Part shown: positions 33,047-42,076 of the stretch, piece by piece
How positions within the stretch are numbered: position 1 is the stretch's first letter
Layout: each line of letters starts with the position of its first letter
Source of the DNA: Oscillospiraceae bacterium
GTDB lineage: Bacteria > Bacillota > Clostridia > Oscillospirales > Ruminococcaceae
Reading direction: 5' to 3'
NCBI GenBank assembly: GCA_021203065.1
Contig: JAJQBX010000032.1
Location: forward strand, 1 to 64,000
Length of the DNA stretch: 64,000 bases
Notes under the pieces: model-generated
Databases searched by the model: none
Told to the model about the DNA's origin: nothing
What the model saw: only the letters and a program-made list of their open reading frames with translations
Position numbers and translations under genes: made by a program

Positions 33047-33676
33047 ATGATCTTAGAACTACAAAACATAACGAAAGAAATCACAGGCGTGACAATCCTT
33101 GATAACATCAGCCTCACCATGCACGGCGGTAAGGTTTATGGCTTCCAAGGTAAAAATGGCAGTGGGAAAACGATGCTCATGCGCCTTATCTGCGGGCTCA
33201 TCAAGCCCACAACAGGACAGGTCATCATAGATGGTGAGGTCTTGGGTGAAGATATATCGTTTCCAAGAAGCGTCGGCGTCCTGATTGAGAATCCTGCTTT
33301 TCTCCCTGAATACACAGCTCTAAAGAACCTCAGACTCTTAAGTGATTTGCGGGAGAACCTTTCAGATAGCGAGCTCAAAGCTGTTCTTTCAGAAGTAGGT
33401 CTCGACCCGGAGGACAAGCGCAAATACCGTAGCTTCTCCCTCGGCATGAAGCAAAAGCTCGGTATAGCCGCCGCAGTGATGGGAAATCCTGAGCTCGTCA
33501 TCCTCGACGAACCCATCAACGCTGTCGACGACAATGGTGTCGAGAACATCCGCAGAATTCTTGCAAGGCTCAAAGAAAACGGCTCCCTTATCATAGTCGC
33601 CTGCCACGACAGGGAAGAACTCGAGCTCATCTCTGATGAAATCCTCAAGATAGATGCCGGGAGGATTGTTTCATGA
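33047..33676 (+). CDS. ABC transporter ATP-binding protein
   Basis: A 209-residue compact ATPase with Walker A GKNGSGKT, signature FSLGMKQK and Walker B LVILDEPINAVDD. The H-loop position reads VACHDREE. It is shorter than the paralogs at 7656-9466, lacking the C-terminal extension. It energises the two permeases encoded upstream. Confidence 0.88.
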   Translation: MILELQNITKEITGVTILDNISLTMHGGKVYGFQGKNGSGKTMLMRLICGLIKPTTGQVIIDGEVLGEDISFPRSVGVLIENPAFLPEYTALKNLRLLSDLRENLSDSELKAVLSEVGLDPEDKRKYRSFSLGMKQKLGIAAAVMGNPELVILDEPINAVDDNGVENIRRILARLKENGSLIIVACHDREELELISDEILKIDAGRIVS

Positions 33677-34191
33677 AACGGATAGTAGCCATAATAGCCG
33701 TCATCGCCATAGCTTTCACGGCAAGAGTCATCTATGTCAACGCCATCGAGTACCATTTCACCGAAAAAGCCGTTTACGAGACGGGCGACACATTCATCCT
33801 GAACGGTTTAGAGCTCACCTGCACCTACGACGGCATATACTCCTCAGAAGAGCTCATGAAGATTTACGGCGAAGAAGTCCTTAGTTACTGCGACGAATCC
33901 GACCTGATTCTGACCCTCATAGTCACCAATCCGACAGCAGAGGAGAAAGCCCTTGACCTCTCTTCATTCTGCATGCAATATGCCTACACCTCCGGCGGAG
34001 GAATCAACCCTTATCTCTTCGCTTATCTGAACCCCGGCACTGGTTCGAAATGTACCATGGAATCGGGTGAAACCCTTACCGTCCTCCTCCCATACTCCTA
34101 CGACTGGGACACTTTTGGCTCTGAGAAGCCCTACGACCTCGTCCTGTCTCTCTATCCCGAGAATGTGAGGGTGAGGATAGTGGAGAAATAG
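33673..34191 (+). CDS. Small exported protein of the ABC operon
   Basis: A 172-residue protein with an N-terminal hydrophobic signal or anchor (RIVAIIAVIAIAFTARVIYV) and no lipobox. The outer domain has beta-strand patterns resembling the lipoprotein that heads the operon (DLILTLIVTNPTAEEKALDLSSF against FVTVEVTLNSPETIDSLSLSCF), so the two may be related accessory proteins. It overlaps the ATPase gene by 4 bases. It may be a DUF5028-like protein, uncertain. Function unknown; presumably transporter-associated. Confidence 0.7.
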   Translation: MKRIVAIIAVIAIAFTARVIYVNAIEYHFTEKAVYETGDTFILNGLELTCTYDGIYSSEELMKIYGEEVLSYCDESDLILTLIVTNPTAEEKALDLSSFCMQYAYTSGGGINPYLFAYLNPGTGSKCTMESGETLTVLLPYSYDWDTFGSEKPYDLVLSLYPENVRVRIVEK

Positions 34192-34276
34192 TCATAATCT
34201 ATAAAATCTCATCCTCCAAGTATTATTTCCTGAGTCCCGGCAAAAATAATGGAAGTATTTCTGAGGAGATGGTTTT

Positions 34277-34750
34277 ATGTGGGGAAGAAGTGTGGCGATT
34301 TCGGTTATCAAGCGTATAGTGATATTTGTCGCCGGTGGGCTTACTTATGGGCTCTTGGAGATTATCTGGCGGGGATATACTCATATTTCGATGTTTGTGG
34401 TCGGTGGGTTGTGCCTTACGATTATCGGGAGCATGGACGAGGGCGGGGAAGTACCTTGCCTTTTATGGCAGGCTTGCCTTGGGAGCATGACTATTACGGT
34501 GATGGAGTTCACCTCCGGGGTGATAGTAAATCTTGTGATGGGGCTTGAGGTCTGGGACTATTCTCAGCTCCCGCTCAACGTGATGGGTCAGATATGTCTG
34601 CCGTATTCGGTGCTGTGGCTGGTGCTCTCGATTCCGGCGATTTATTACGAAGACGCATTAAGACATTTCCTTTTTGGGGAGACTATCCCGCATCAAAGAC
34701 TACTTCCCGAGTTCATGCTATCTGAAAATTCGCCGAAAAAGGCAAAATAG
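34277..34750 (+). CDS. CmpB-like membrane protein (putative ABC transporter permease family)
   Basis: A 157-residue protein with four hydrophobic helices. The segments GGLTYGLLEIIWRGYTHISMFVVGGLC, SMTITVMEFTSGVIVNL and VWDYSQLPLNVMGQICLPYS match the PF06541 family of small membrane proteins annotated as putative ABC transporter permeases; no ATPase partner is adjacent. GGAG precedes the ATG by about 10 bases. Not obviously part of the upstream operon (85-base gap). Role unknown. Confidence 0.75.
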   Translation: MWGRSVAISVIKRIVIFVAGGLTYGLLEIIWRGYTHISMFVVGGLCLTIIGSMDEGGEVPCLLWQACLGSMTITVMEFTSGVIVNLVMGLEVWDYSQLPLNVMGQICLPYSVLWLVLSIPAIYYEDALRHFLFGETIPHQRLLPEFMLSENSPKKAK

Positions 34751-34762
34751 CGGGTAAAATCA

Positions 34763-34791
34763 TTGACTTTTAGCTTCCGTTGTGCTATGCT
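34763..34791 (+). promoter_or_regulatory. Promoter of the M29 aminopeptidase gene
   Basis: TTGACT (34763-34768), 17 bases, TATGCT (34786-34791), about 45 bases before the gene. Confidence 0.65.
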
Positions 34792-34837
34792 TTTAATTTA
34801 AGCGGGAAGATTCCGCAATGTAAAACGCTGAAAGGAA

Positions 34838-36085
34838 ATGATTCTTACGAAAAAATCAACTATAAAAAAGTACGCCAAGCTCATAGTCAGAGTTGGCGCA
34901 AATGTCCAGAAAGGACAGACTGTTCAGGTCTATGCCGACGTCGATCAGGCAGACTTTGCAGCTCTCGTTGTCGACGAGGCTTACAAGGCAGGAGCAAAGA
35001 AGGTCAATGTCGAGTGGGGCTGTGATGCAATCATGAAGCTCAACTACAGACACGCTTCCGTCAAGACTCTTTCAACCATTCTTCCTTGGCAGGAGGAAAA
35101 GATGAAGTGGCAGAGCGAGGAGCTCCCTGCAAGAATCATGATTGACTCGAGCGACCCCGACGGTCTCAAGGGCATCAATATGGACAAGATGCAGAAGGCT
35201 TCCCGTGCAAGATACAAGGTTTCAAAGCCTTATTCTGAGAAGATGGAGAACCGTCACCAGTGGACTATAGCCGCAGTTCCCGGCGAAGCTTGGGCAAAGA
35301 AGGTATTCCCGGGTCTTCGTAAGAGTCAGGCAGTGGAAAAGCTCTGGCAGGCAATTCTTGAAACCGTTTATGTAACCGACGATAACGACCCGATCGAGGT
35401 CTGGAATCAGGTAAACGAAGATTTCAAGCATAAGTGCGCAAAGCTCAACGCCTATCACTTCGAGAGGCTTGAATATAAGTCCTCAAACGGCACCGACTTC
35501 AAGGTCTGGCTGATGCCTCGTGGCAGATGGTGCGGCGGCGGAGAAACCGACCTTAACGGCAGATACTTCAACCCGAACATGCCCACAATAGAAGTCTTCA
35601 CCACTCCTGAAAAGGGCAAGGCAGAGGGCAAGGTCGTCTCCACAAAGCCTCTTTCCTATCAGGGTCAGTTAATCGAGAACTTCTGGTTTGAGTTCAAGGA
35701 CGGGAAAGTCGTAGACTACGGTGCTGAAAAGGGCAAGGAGCTTCTTGAGAAGATGGTAACGATGGACGAGGGAGCTTCCATGATTGGTGAGGTTGCACTC
35801 GTTCCCTGCGAGTCTCCCATCAATAAGCAGAACATCCTCTACTATAACACCCTCTTTGATGAGAACGCAAGCTGTCATATCGCTCTCGGCAGAGGCTTCA
35901 ACGACTGCGTAGAGGGCTTCGAGGAGCTCAAGAAGGAAGACTTCGACGCCATGGGCGTAAATGATTCGATGATTCACGTCGATTTCATGGTCGGATCTCC
36001 TGACATGTCGATTGTCGGCTATACTCACGACGGACAGGCTGTCCAGATTTTCGAAAACGGCAACTTCACCGCAGAGTTCAACTGA
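34838..36085 (+). CDS. M29-family aminopeptidase (AmpS/PepS type)
   Basis: A 415-residue thermophilic-type metalloaminopeptidase. Family segments are KYAKLIVRVGANVQKGQ at the start, NMPTIEVFTTPEKGKAEG, GASMIGEVALVP, YNTLFDENASCHIALG and HVDFMVGSPDMSI, which hold the metal-binding Glu, His and Asp residues. Cytosolic, removing N-terminal residues from peptides. The start is odd: the only conventional start is ATG 34838, but AAAGGA ends one base before it, whereas an ACG three codons later is 10 bases away from it and fits where relatives begin. Confidence 0.88.
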   Translation: MILTKKSTIKKYAKLIVRVGANVQKGQTVQVYADVDQADFAALVVDEAYKAGAKKVNVEWGCDAIMKLNYRHASVKTLSTILPWQEEKMKWQSEELPARIMIDSSDPDGLKGINMDKMQKASRARYKVSKPYSEKMENRHQWTIAAVPGEAWAKKVFPGLRKSQAVEKLWQAILETVYVTDDNDPIEVWNQVNEDFKHKCAKLNAYHFERLEYKSSNGTDFKVWLMPRGRWCGGGETDLNGRYFNPNMPTIEVFTTPEKGKAEGKVVSTKPLSYQGQLIENFWFEFKDGKVVDYGAEKGKELLEKMVTMDEGASMIGEVALVPCESPINKQNILYYNTLFDENASCHIALGRGFNDCVEGFEELKKEDFDAMGVNDSMIHVDFMVGSPDMSIVGYTHDGQAVQIFENGNFTAEFN

Positions 36086-36103
36086 TTTTAATAAGTGCAT
36101 ACG

Positions 36104-36136
36104 AAAAGCCCGCAGATTCAGAACCTGCGGGCTTGT
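36104..36136. terminator. Bidirectional terminator
   Basis: AAGCCCGCAG (36106-36115) pairs with CTGCGGGCTT (36125-36134). AAAA precedes and TGTTATT follows, so it is stronger for the minus-strand phosphoglucomutase operon than for the aminopeptidase. Confidence 0.82.
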
Positions 36137-36153
36137 TATTATGTCTGATTGAA

Positions 36154-37893
36154 TCAGAACCCAAGCGATGCCTTAAACTCCTTCGCAATCTTCTGTCCGA
36201 GCTCTACTGCATCCTCTCTTACAGCTGCAATAGTGGTGTAATAAGCCTTGATCTTTGGCTCGGTGCCGGAGGGACGGATGATGACGGTTGCCTTGTTATC
36301 GAGGGTGAACTTGAGAACGTCCGACTTCGGGAGATCTATTCCCTTTGATTCGCCAGTAACAAGGTCGGTGTCGGTCTTCTTTAAGTAGTCGGCAAGAGCA
36401 ACAACCTTGAACCCTGCGATTTCTTTCGGCGGATTTTCGTGAAGGTCGCCCATAATCTTAGCCATCTCAGCCATACCGGCGGCACCTTCGCAGACAAAGC
36501 TCTCAACGGTGTGGACATAGTTGCCATACTTTTTGTACATAGCCTCTCTTGCATCCAAGAGCGAAACGCCAATTGAGCGGTAGTAAGCCGCCATCTCGCA
36601 AATCATCATCGAGCCGACAACAGCGTCCTTGTCTCTGACATATGAGCCGGCAAGGTAGCCATAGCTCTCCTCAAAGCCGAATATGTATCTGTTTGCTTCG
36701 CCAGCGGCTTCAAGATAGCCGATCTGCTCGCCGATAAACTTGAATCCGGTTAAGACGTTTCTCATCTCGACGCCGTAATCAGCGGCAATAGCGTCCGCAA
36801 TGGCGGTGGAAACGATGGACTTGACAGCAACAGGTCTTTCCGGCATAGTGCCAAGCTTGATTCTTTCCTTGCAGATGTATTCAAGAAGCATAGCTCCGAC
36901 TTCGTTTCCGCTGAACAGGACATAGTTTCCATCCTTGTCTGGAACGGCAATACCAACTCTGTCGCAGTCGGGGTCGGTTGCGAGGAGCAAGTCGGGCTTT
37001 ACAGTCTTGCAGAGCTCCAAGCCAAGGTGCAGAGCTTCCTTGATCTCGGGATTCGGGAACGGGCAGGTGGGGAAGTGCCCATCCGGGTTCTCCTGCTCGG
37101 GAACGACGGTGACGTCGTTGACACCGATTCTCTTGAGAATAGCTCTTACCGGCTTGTTGCCGGTGCCGTTAAGAGGAGTGTAGACAACCTTAAGTCCGCT
37201 TGCGGCACAGACCTCCGGATGAATCTGCTGCTTCTGAACCTCGTCGAGATATGCAGTTATGACATCCTGAGAGATGTATTCGATCATTCCGCTTGCAAGA
37301 CCCTCTTCGAATCCGACAAGCTTTGCTCCGCCGAACATCGGAGTAGCATTGATTTTGCCAAGAACTGTGTCAGCCGCTTCAATGGTCATCTGACAGCCGT
37401 CAGAGCCGTAAGCCTTGTAGCCATTGTACTTCGACGGATTGTGGGAAGCAGTGCAGACGATACCAGCCTTGCAGTGAAGAGTTCTTACAGCCCACGAAAG
37501 CATAGGCGTAGGCATAAGCTCGCTGTAGATATAAGCCTTGATACCGTTTCCGGCGAGAACTCTTGCTGCCTCTTTCGAAAAGAGATCAGACTTTATTCTC
37601 GAGTCGTATGCAATGGCAACAGCATTATCCTGCCCGGGATAAGCTTCGTTGACATAGTCAGCAAGCCCCTGAGTGGCTCTTCTTATAGTATAAATATTGA
37701 GTCTGTATGTGCCGGCACCGATGACTCCCCGGAGTCCACCAGTTCCGAATTCGAGGTCACGGTAGAAGCGGTCTTTTATAGCCTCGTCGTCTCCCTCAAC
37801 CGATCTGAGTTCTTCGATTAAATCCGGGTCTTCGGTTGCGTTTTCCAGCCAGAGCTTGTAGAGCTCCATCTCGCTTGGTCTTAATTCACTCAT
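36154..37893 (-). CDS. Phosphoglucomutase/phosphomannomutase
   Basis: A 579-residue alpha-D-phosphohexomutase of the PgcA type. The active Ser loop TASHNPSKYNGYK, the metal loop DPDCDRVG, the sugar loop FEESYGYLAG and the phosphate loop RPSGTEPKIK are all present. It interconverts glucose-1- and glucose-6-phosphate, and in relatives also mannose phosphates. ATG 37893 has GAAAGGG upstream; the longer frame enters the telA gene's 3' end region. Lies 44 bases after telA on the same strand and may be co-transcribed. Confidence 0.93.
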   Translation of the reverse strand: MSELRPSEMELYKLWLENATEDPDLIEELRSVEGDDEAIKDRFYRDLEFGTGGLRGVIGAGTYRLNIYTIRRATQGLADYVNEAYPGQDNAVAIAYDSRIKSDLFSKEAARVLAGNGIKAYIYSELMPTPMLSWAVRTLHCKAGIVCTASHNPSKYNGYKAYGSDGCQMTIEAADTVLGKINATPMFGGAKLVGFEEGLASGMIEYISQDVITAYLDEVQKQQIHPEVCAASGLKVVYTPLNGTGNKPVRAILKRIGVNDVTVVPEQENPDGHFPTCPFPNPEIKEALHLGLELCKTVKPDLLLATDPDCDRVGIAVPDKDGNYVLFSGNEVGAMLLEYICKERIKLGTMPERPVAVKSIVSTAIADAIAADYGVEMRNVLTGFKFIGEQIGYLEAAGEANRYIFGFEESYGYLAGSYVRDKDAVVGSMMICEMAAYYRSIGVSLLDAREAMYKKYGNYVHTVESFVCEGAAGMAEMAKIMGDLHENPPKEIAGFKVVALADYLKKTDTDLVTGESKGIDLPKSDVLKFTLDNKATVIIRPSGTEPKIKAYYTTIAAVREDAVELGQKIAKEFKASLGF

Positions 37894-37937
37894 AGTAATG
37901 CGCCCTTTCAATGTATTTTTATTTTCGGGATTTGGCT

Positions 37938-39095
37938 TCAAGCCTCGTCGCCGTTACGGATCTCAAGAAGCTTCTGCTTGAGGTCATCCTCCATTCTTGC
38001 CATTTCAACCTCGGCGGCACGTCTTGCGGCTCTGCCGTCCGACTGAATCTTCATGACGTCGTCAAGGGTCTGGATAAGCTGCTCATTGGTCTCCTTGAGG
38101 GTCTCGATGTCGACAATTCCACGTTCCGCTTCCTGAGCAGTTTCAACAGAAGCTGTGTGGAGCTTTTCTGCGTTCTGCTTGAGAAGAGCATTTGTGATGT
38201 CGGTAACCTGTCTCTGAGCCTGAGCCGCTTCGGTGGAGTGCTCGATTCCGAGAGCCAAGACCATCTGGTTCTTCCAGAGAGGAATGGTGTTCGTAAGAGT
38301 CGTCTGAATCTTCTCGACCATAACGTTGTCGTTATTCTGGATCATCCTTATCTGCGGAGCAGTCTGGATGGAGATAGCCCTTGTGAGCTCAAGATCGTGA
38401 ATCTTCTTCTCGAACCTGTCGCACTTGTCAGAAAGGTCTTTCGCCGCCTGAGCATCCTCAGCAAGCCCCGACTGTTTGGCTTTGTTCTGCAGCTCAACAA
38501 GCTTTCCGTTTCTTGTCTCCTCAAGCTTCTGCTTTCCAGCCATGACGTACATGGTAAGCTCCTTGAAGTAAGCTAAATTCTGGTCATACATCTTGTCAAG
38601 AACAGCGGAGTCCTTGAGAAGCCTTACCTGATGCTCCTGAAGCGCATCGCCGATCTTCTCAACGTTGACTTCAGCCTTTGCATACTTCGTCTTCATCGAT
38701 TCAAGCTTATTGGACTGCTTGCGGAAGAAGCCAAGGAAGCCCTTCTCTTCCTCCTCGTTGATGCCCTTGAGCTCGTTGACCATGCTTGAAATAAGGTCTC
38801 CGACCTCGCCTAAATCCTGAGTGCGGACATTAGCCAGAGCGGCATCCGAAAAGTCAGCCATCTTTTTCTGCGTGCTTGCACCATACTGCAAAATCTGAGC
38901 GGTGTTCTCGACGTCGATTTTTGCGGCGAACTCCTGAACAGCCTTCTGTTCCTCAGGCGTCAGAGTGGTCTCAGCGATCTCAGTAGGCTTCTGGCTTCCT
39001 GCTTCGACAATCCCGGTAACAGCCTCGTTTCCGAGGTCGGGCTCAAGTGTCAGGTGGGGAACACCGGTGAATTCTTGCTCATTTACATTATCCAT
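37938..39095 (-). CDS. TelA/YaaN-family toxic-anion-resistance protein
   Basis: A 385-residue, mostly helical protein of the TelA/YaaN/KlaA family (PF05816). The core GFLGFFRKQSNKLESMKTKYAKAEVNVEKI, QMVLALGIEHSTEAAQAQRQVTDITNALL and the C-terminal QLIQTLDDVMKIQSDGRAARRAAE are typical. Members are linked to resistance to tellurite, nisin or other envelope stress, mechanism unclear. The start is placed at the second ATG (39095), where AGGAGT is 7 bases away; ATG 39101 directly abuts it. Follows the xpaC-like gene by 48 bases, a pairing common in Firmicutes. Confidence 0.88.
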   Translation of the reverse strand: MDNVNEQEFTGVPHLTLEPDLGNEAVTGIVEAGSQKPTEIAETTLTPEEQKAVQEFAAKIDVENTAQILQYGASTQKKMADFSDAALANVRTQDLGEVGDLISSMVNELKGINEEEEKGFLGFFRKQSNKLESMKTKYAKAEVNVEKIGDALQEHQVRLLKDSAVLDKMYDQNLAYFKELTMYVMAGKQKLEETRNGKLVELQNKAKQSGLAEDAQAAKDLSDKCDRFEKKIHDLELTRAISIQTAPQIRMIQNNDNVMVEKIQTTLTNTIPLWKNQMVLALGIEHSTEAAQAQRQVTDITNALLKQNAEKLHTASVETAQEAERGIVDIETLKETNEQLIQTLDDVMKIQSDGRAARRAAEVEMARMEDDLKQKLLEIRNGDEA

Positions 39096-39143
39096 AGTCA
39101 TACTCCTGTTCTTGAAATTGATTTATATTAATGTTATTTTGCT

Positions 39144-40334
39144 CTATTTGAAATCGTCGCCCTTGAGCCCCTCTTGTGCCAAAAGGGTGTTGAGGACTGA
39201 AATGTCGCTCGAAACGTCCAGAGCAGTGTCGGAAAAAAGCTCATCCAGAAGCTTCTCGAAAGCCTGATTGAGGGTATCTAAAGTCTCCTCAATCTCACGC
39301 TTCGAAGCCTGAATGTTTTCGCCCTGAACCGGCTGTTTGTCCATGTCCGCATAGGCGTTGAGAAGCTTCACTGTCATCGGGAGATAGTAGTCCATCAGCT
39401 TTTTGAGGTCGGGAACGATCTCCGGATTGGTCTCAGCTCTCTCGAAAATTCTTCTGACGATAAGCTCCATGCGGGAAATCTTTTCGGAAATCTCCTCGCC
39501 CGGGATAGCGCCGTTGCAGGCTCTTATCTGGGCAATAAAGCTGTTGCCCTTGTCCAAAACTTCCTGAAGCTTTGCATCTTTTTCAGACTGCCGTTTCTCA
39601 GCCATATCCTTGACCGACTGCTCCGCCTGTTTTATAAGGCTCTTCTGATAGTCTTCATACGTAGCATCGCTTGTGATGAGGATCGTCTGCTTCTCATCAA
39701 GGTGACCCTGCAGGAAGAGACCATCGTCAATCATCCTCTGGAGCTCTTTGCGAACCTTTTTGACGCTTTTTCCGACGCTCTGAGCAAGCCTGTCAATGGT
39801 GCAGTGGGTTTTCTGCCCTAAAATCTGCCTGTAGGTTTTGAATCTGTTCGCAAAGCTAACCTGCTTGCCACCGCTGACAATAAGCGGCAGACCGACGGCT
39901 ATACCCGCAAGAGCCGGAAGCATGGTCAGCAGTCCGAAATCCACATAGAACCACCAGCCAACGAAAGCAATCAGTGCTGAAAGGCAAACCGCACCGCCGG
40001 CGAGCACAACTCCTCCGACTATTTTCATAATTCCGCCGGATGTGATCTTACTCGGATTTCCATAAAGCGCAGGCAGGTTTCTGGCAGACGGAACTACTCT
40101 CGGAGTGGAATCCGTTCCATCCTGATAGCTTTCCTGATTAGTATTATCGTAGTAAGAGCCTGAACCTCCGCCCGCCGCTCTTCTCAGCATACCAGTGCCC
40201 ATGTTTATAACATTTCCTACAAGATTCCGGACTGACTGATTCAGTTCGCTGTAATCCTGAGAGTAAATAGCTTTGTCTATAACGTCCTTGATGTCATTGC
40301 CAAGGTCATCCCAATTCAGATTGTTGTTAGCCAT
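39144..40334 (-). CDS. XpaC-like membrane protein
   Basis: A 396-residue protein resembling Bacillus XpaC (annotated as 5-bromo-4-chloroindolyl phosphate hydrolysis protein, a label from a plate phenotype). It has an N-terminal soluble part, two adjacent membrane helices (near residues 100-150 of this start), and a long helical cytosolic tail with RNACNGAIPGEEISEKISRMELI. XpaC genes commonly sit beside telA, as here. ATG 40334 is preferred because the promoter's -10 lies within the upstream extension of the frame. Biochemical function unknown. Confidence 0.78.
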   Translation of the reverse strand: MANNNLNWDDLGNDIKDVIDKAIYSQDYSELNQSVRNLVGNVINMGTGMLRRAAGGGSGSYYDNTNQESYQDGTDSTPRVVPSARNLPALYGNPSKITSGGIMKIVGGVVLAGGAVCLSALIAFVGWWFYVDFGLLTMLPALAGIAVGLPLIVSGGKQVSFANRFKTYRQILGQKTHCTIDRLAQSVGKSVKKVRKELQRMIDDGLFLQGHLDEKQTILITSDATYEDYQKSLIKQAEQSVKDMAEKRQSEKDAKLQEVLDKGNSFIAQIRACNGAIPGEEISEKISRMELIVRRIFERAETNPEIVPDLKKLMDYYLPMTVKLLNAYADMDKQPVQGENIQASKREIEETLDTLNQAFEKLLDELFSDTALDVSSDISVLNTLLAQEGLKGDDFK

Positions 40335-40373
40335 ATAATCATCTCGTTTCTTAGTTACAATCCTACTCATCCC

Positions 40374-40402
40374 ATTATACAGCTTTTTTTTCGACTTTAC
40401 AA
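40374..40402 (-). promoter_or_regulatory. Promoter of the xpaC-telA(-pgm) operon
   Basis: Minus strand TTGTAA (40397-40402), 17 bases, TATAAT (40374-40379), about 40 bases before the gene. Confidence 0.7.
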
Positions 40403-40476
40403 GTGCCGATGAAAGGTTTAAAGCAATTTTCATGCGAATTTTTTGTGAATTTTTCGAAGAATGCTTTCCCCAGCCC

Positions 40477-40505
40477 TTGAATTACCGGCTCAAATAATGT
40501 AGAAT
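40477..40505 (+). promoter_or_regulatory. Promoter of the comM-ispDF operon
   Basis: TTGAAT (40477-40482), 17 bases, TAGAAT (40500-40505), 38 bases before the comM start. Confidence 0.65.
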
Positions 40506-40543
40506 AGTAACAGAACTTATATCAGCGGAAAGGGTTGATTGGC

Positions 40544-42076
40544 ATGTTTTCAGAAGTCAGAAGTGTCGGACTGTTCGGAATGAACGCTTTTGAGGTCAGT
40601 GTCGAGGTCGAGGCTTCGAAAAGTATGGAGCGATTTGACATTGTTGGTCTTGCGGATATTGCCGTAAAGGAATCCCGTGAGAGAATCCGTTCTGCGTTCC
40701 GTTCTTCTAAGATTCGCTTTCCCCCTGTCAGCATCATAGTCAACCTTGCGCCTGCCGACGTCAAGAAAAGCGGCTCTTCGCATGACTTGGCTATAGCAAT
40801 TGCAATTCTGACGGCTTCCGGGTCTATTCCCACACAACGCGCCGAAGACTCCTGCTTCATAGGCGAGCTTTCCCTGAGCGGAGATTTGCGCCCGATAAAC
40901 GGCGTTCTCCCTATGACAATATTCGCCCAGCGAATGGGCATTAAAAAGATGTATGTTCCCAAAGAAAACGCCTACGAAGCCTCTGTTGTTGAGGGAATCG
41001 AGGTCTACGGCATCGAATCCCTGAGCGAGGTTGTTCACTTTCTGAGCGGCGATATAGTCATTGAAAAAGCCCCGCCATATGTCCCGGCTGAGAAGAAGAC
41101 GGTAGCCATTCTCGACTTTGCCGACGTCAAAGGTCAGCAGTTCGCAAAGAAAGCTCTTGAAGTTGCCGCATGTGGAGGGCATAATCTTCTGATGATAGGC
41201 TCGCCCGGCTCCGGAAAGAGTATGCTTGCGAAGAGACTTCCGTCAATTCTTCCAAAGATGACCTTTGAGGAATCTATAGAAACAACAAACATCTACTCAA
41301 TAGCCGGTCTAATAGATAAAAGTGCGCCGTTGGTGGTTGAAAGACCTTTCCGCTCACCTCATCACACCGTTTCAACGGCCGGTCTTGCCGGTGGCGGAGG
41401 AATTCCACGCCCCGGTGAAATCTCCCTTGCACACAACGGGCTTCTGTTTTTGGACGAGCTTGCCGAGTTTTCACGATCAACCCTTGAAATTCTCCGTCAA
41501 CCGATAGAGGATGGAAAAGTTACGATTTCAAGAGCATCGGGAACGGTTACATACCCGTCGAATATAATGCTCGTAGCGGCGATGAACCCCTGTCCCTGCG
41601 GCTACTACGGTCACCCCAAGAAAAAGTGTGTCTGCACCAAAAAGCAGGTATCTCAGTACCTCTCAAAGATTTCCGGACCGCTTCTTGACAGGTTTGATCT
41701 TCACATCGAGGTAGCACCTGTCGAGTACGAAAACATCTCATCGACAAAGAAAGAAGAACCAAGTGCCGCTATCCGTGAGCGAGTCCAGAAGGCAAGAGAG
41801 GTTCAGAATCAGAGATACAAGGGCACAGGAATCACCTGCAACGCCAGAATCACCTCCGAGCTTTTGCACGAGGTCTGCCCTCTTACTGACGACGCCAACA
41901 CGCTTTTGGGCGAGGTCTTCGACCGCCTCGGGCTCTCAGCAAGAGCCTATGACCGGATTCTCAAGGTCTCAAGAACAATGGCAGATATGGACGGCGAAGA
42001 ACGAATCGACCGCAAGCACGTCGCTCAGGCAGTAAGGTACCGTTGCCTTGACAGAAAGTACTGGGAGAATGGATGA
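40544..42076 (+). CDS. comM: ComM/YifB-family AAA+ ATPase
   Basis: A 510-residue protein of the Mg-chelatase-like ComM/YifB family: an N-terminal Lon-S16-like domain ([23 protein letters not shown]), an AAA+ module with Walker A GSPGSGKS, Walker [11 protein letters not shown] and a zinc-like [15 protein letters not shown] insertion, and a C-terminal helical lid. In other bacteria ComM is a helicase assisting branch migration during natural transformation. ATG 40544 follows GGAAAGGG by 9 bases and matches the family start; a TTG 9 bases earlier is possible. Confidence 0.9.
   Translation: MFSEVRSVGLFGMNAFEVSVEVEASKSMERFDIVGLADIAVKESRERIRSAFRSSKIRFPPVSIIVNLAPADVKKSGSSHDLAIAIAILTASGSIPTQRAEDSCFIGELSLSGDLRPINGVLPMTIFAQRMGIKKMYVPKENAYEASVVEGIEVYGIESLSEVVHFLSGDIVIEKAPPYVPAEKKTVAILDFADVKGQQFAKKALEVAACGGHNLLMIGSPGSGKSMLAKRLPSILPKMTFEESIETTNIYSIAGLIDKSAPLVVERPFRSPHHTVSTAGLAGGGGIPRPGEISLAHNGLLFLDELAEFSRSTLEILRQPIEDGKVTISRASGTVTYPSNIMLVAAMNPCPCGYYGHPKKKCVCTKKQVSQYLSKISGPLLDRFDLHIEVAPVEYENISSTKKEEPSAAIRERVQKAREVQNQRYKGTGITCNARITSELLHEVCPLTDDANTLLGEVFDRLGLSARAYDRILKVSRTMADMDGEERIDRKHVAQAVRYRCLDRKYWENG

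Noticed and set aside
34249-34548. A 99-codon frame overlapping the CmpB-like gene
   Set aside because: It is out of frame with the gene at 34277, which has a ribosome site and recognisable family segments.
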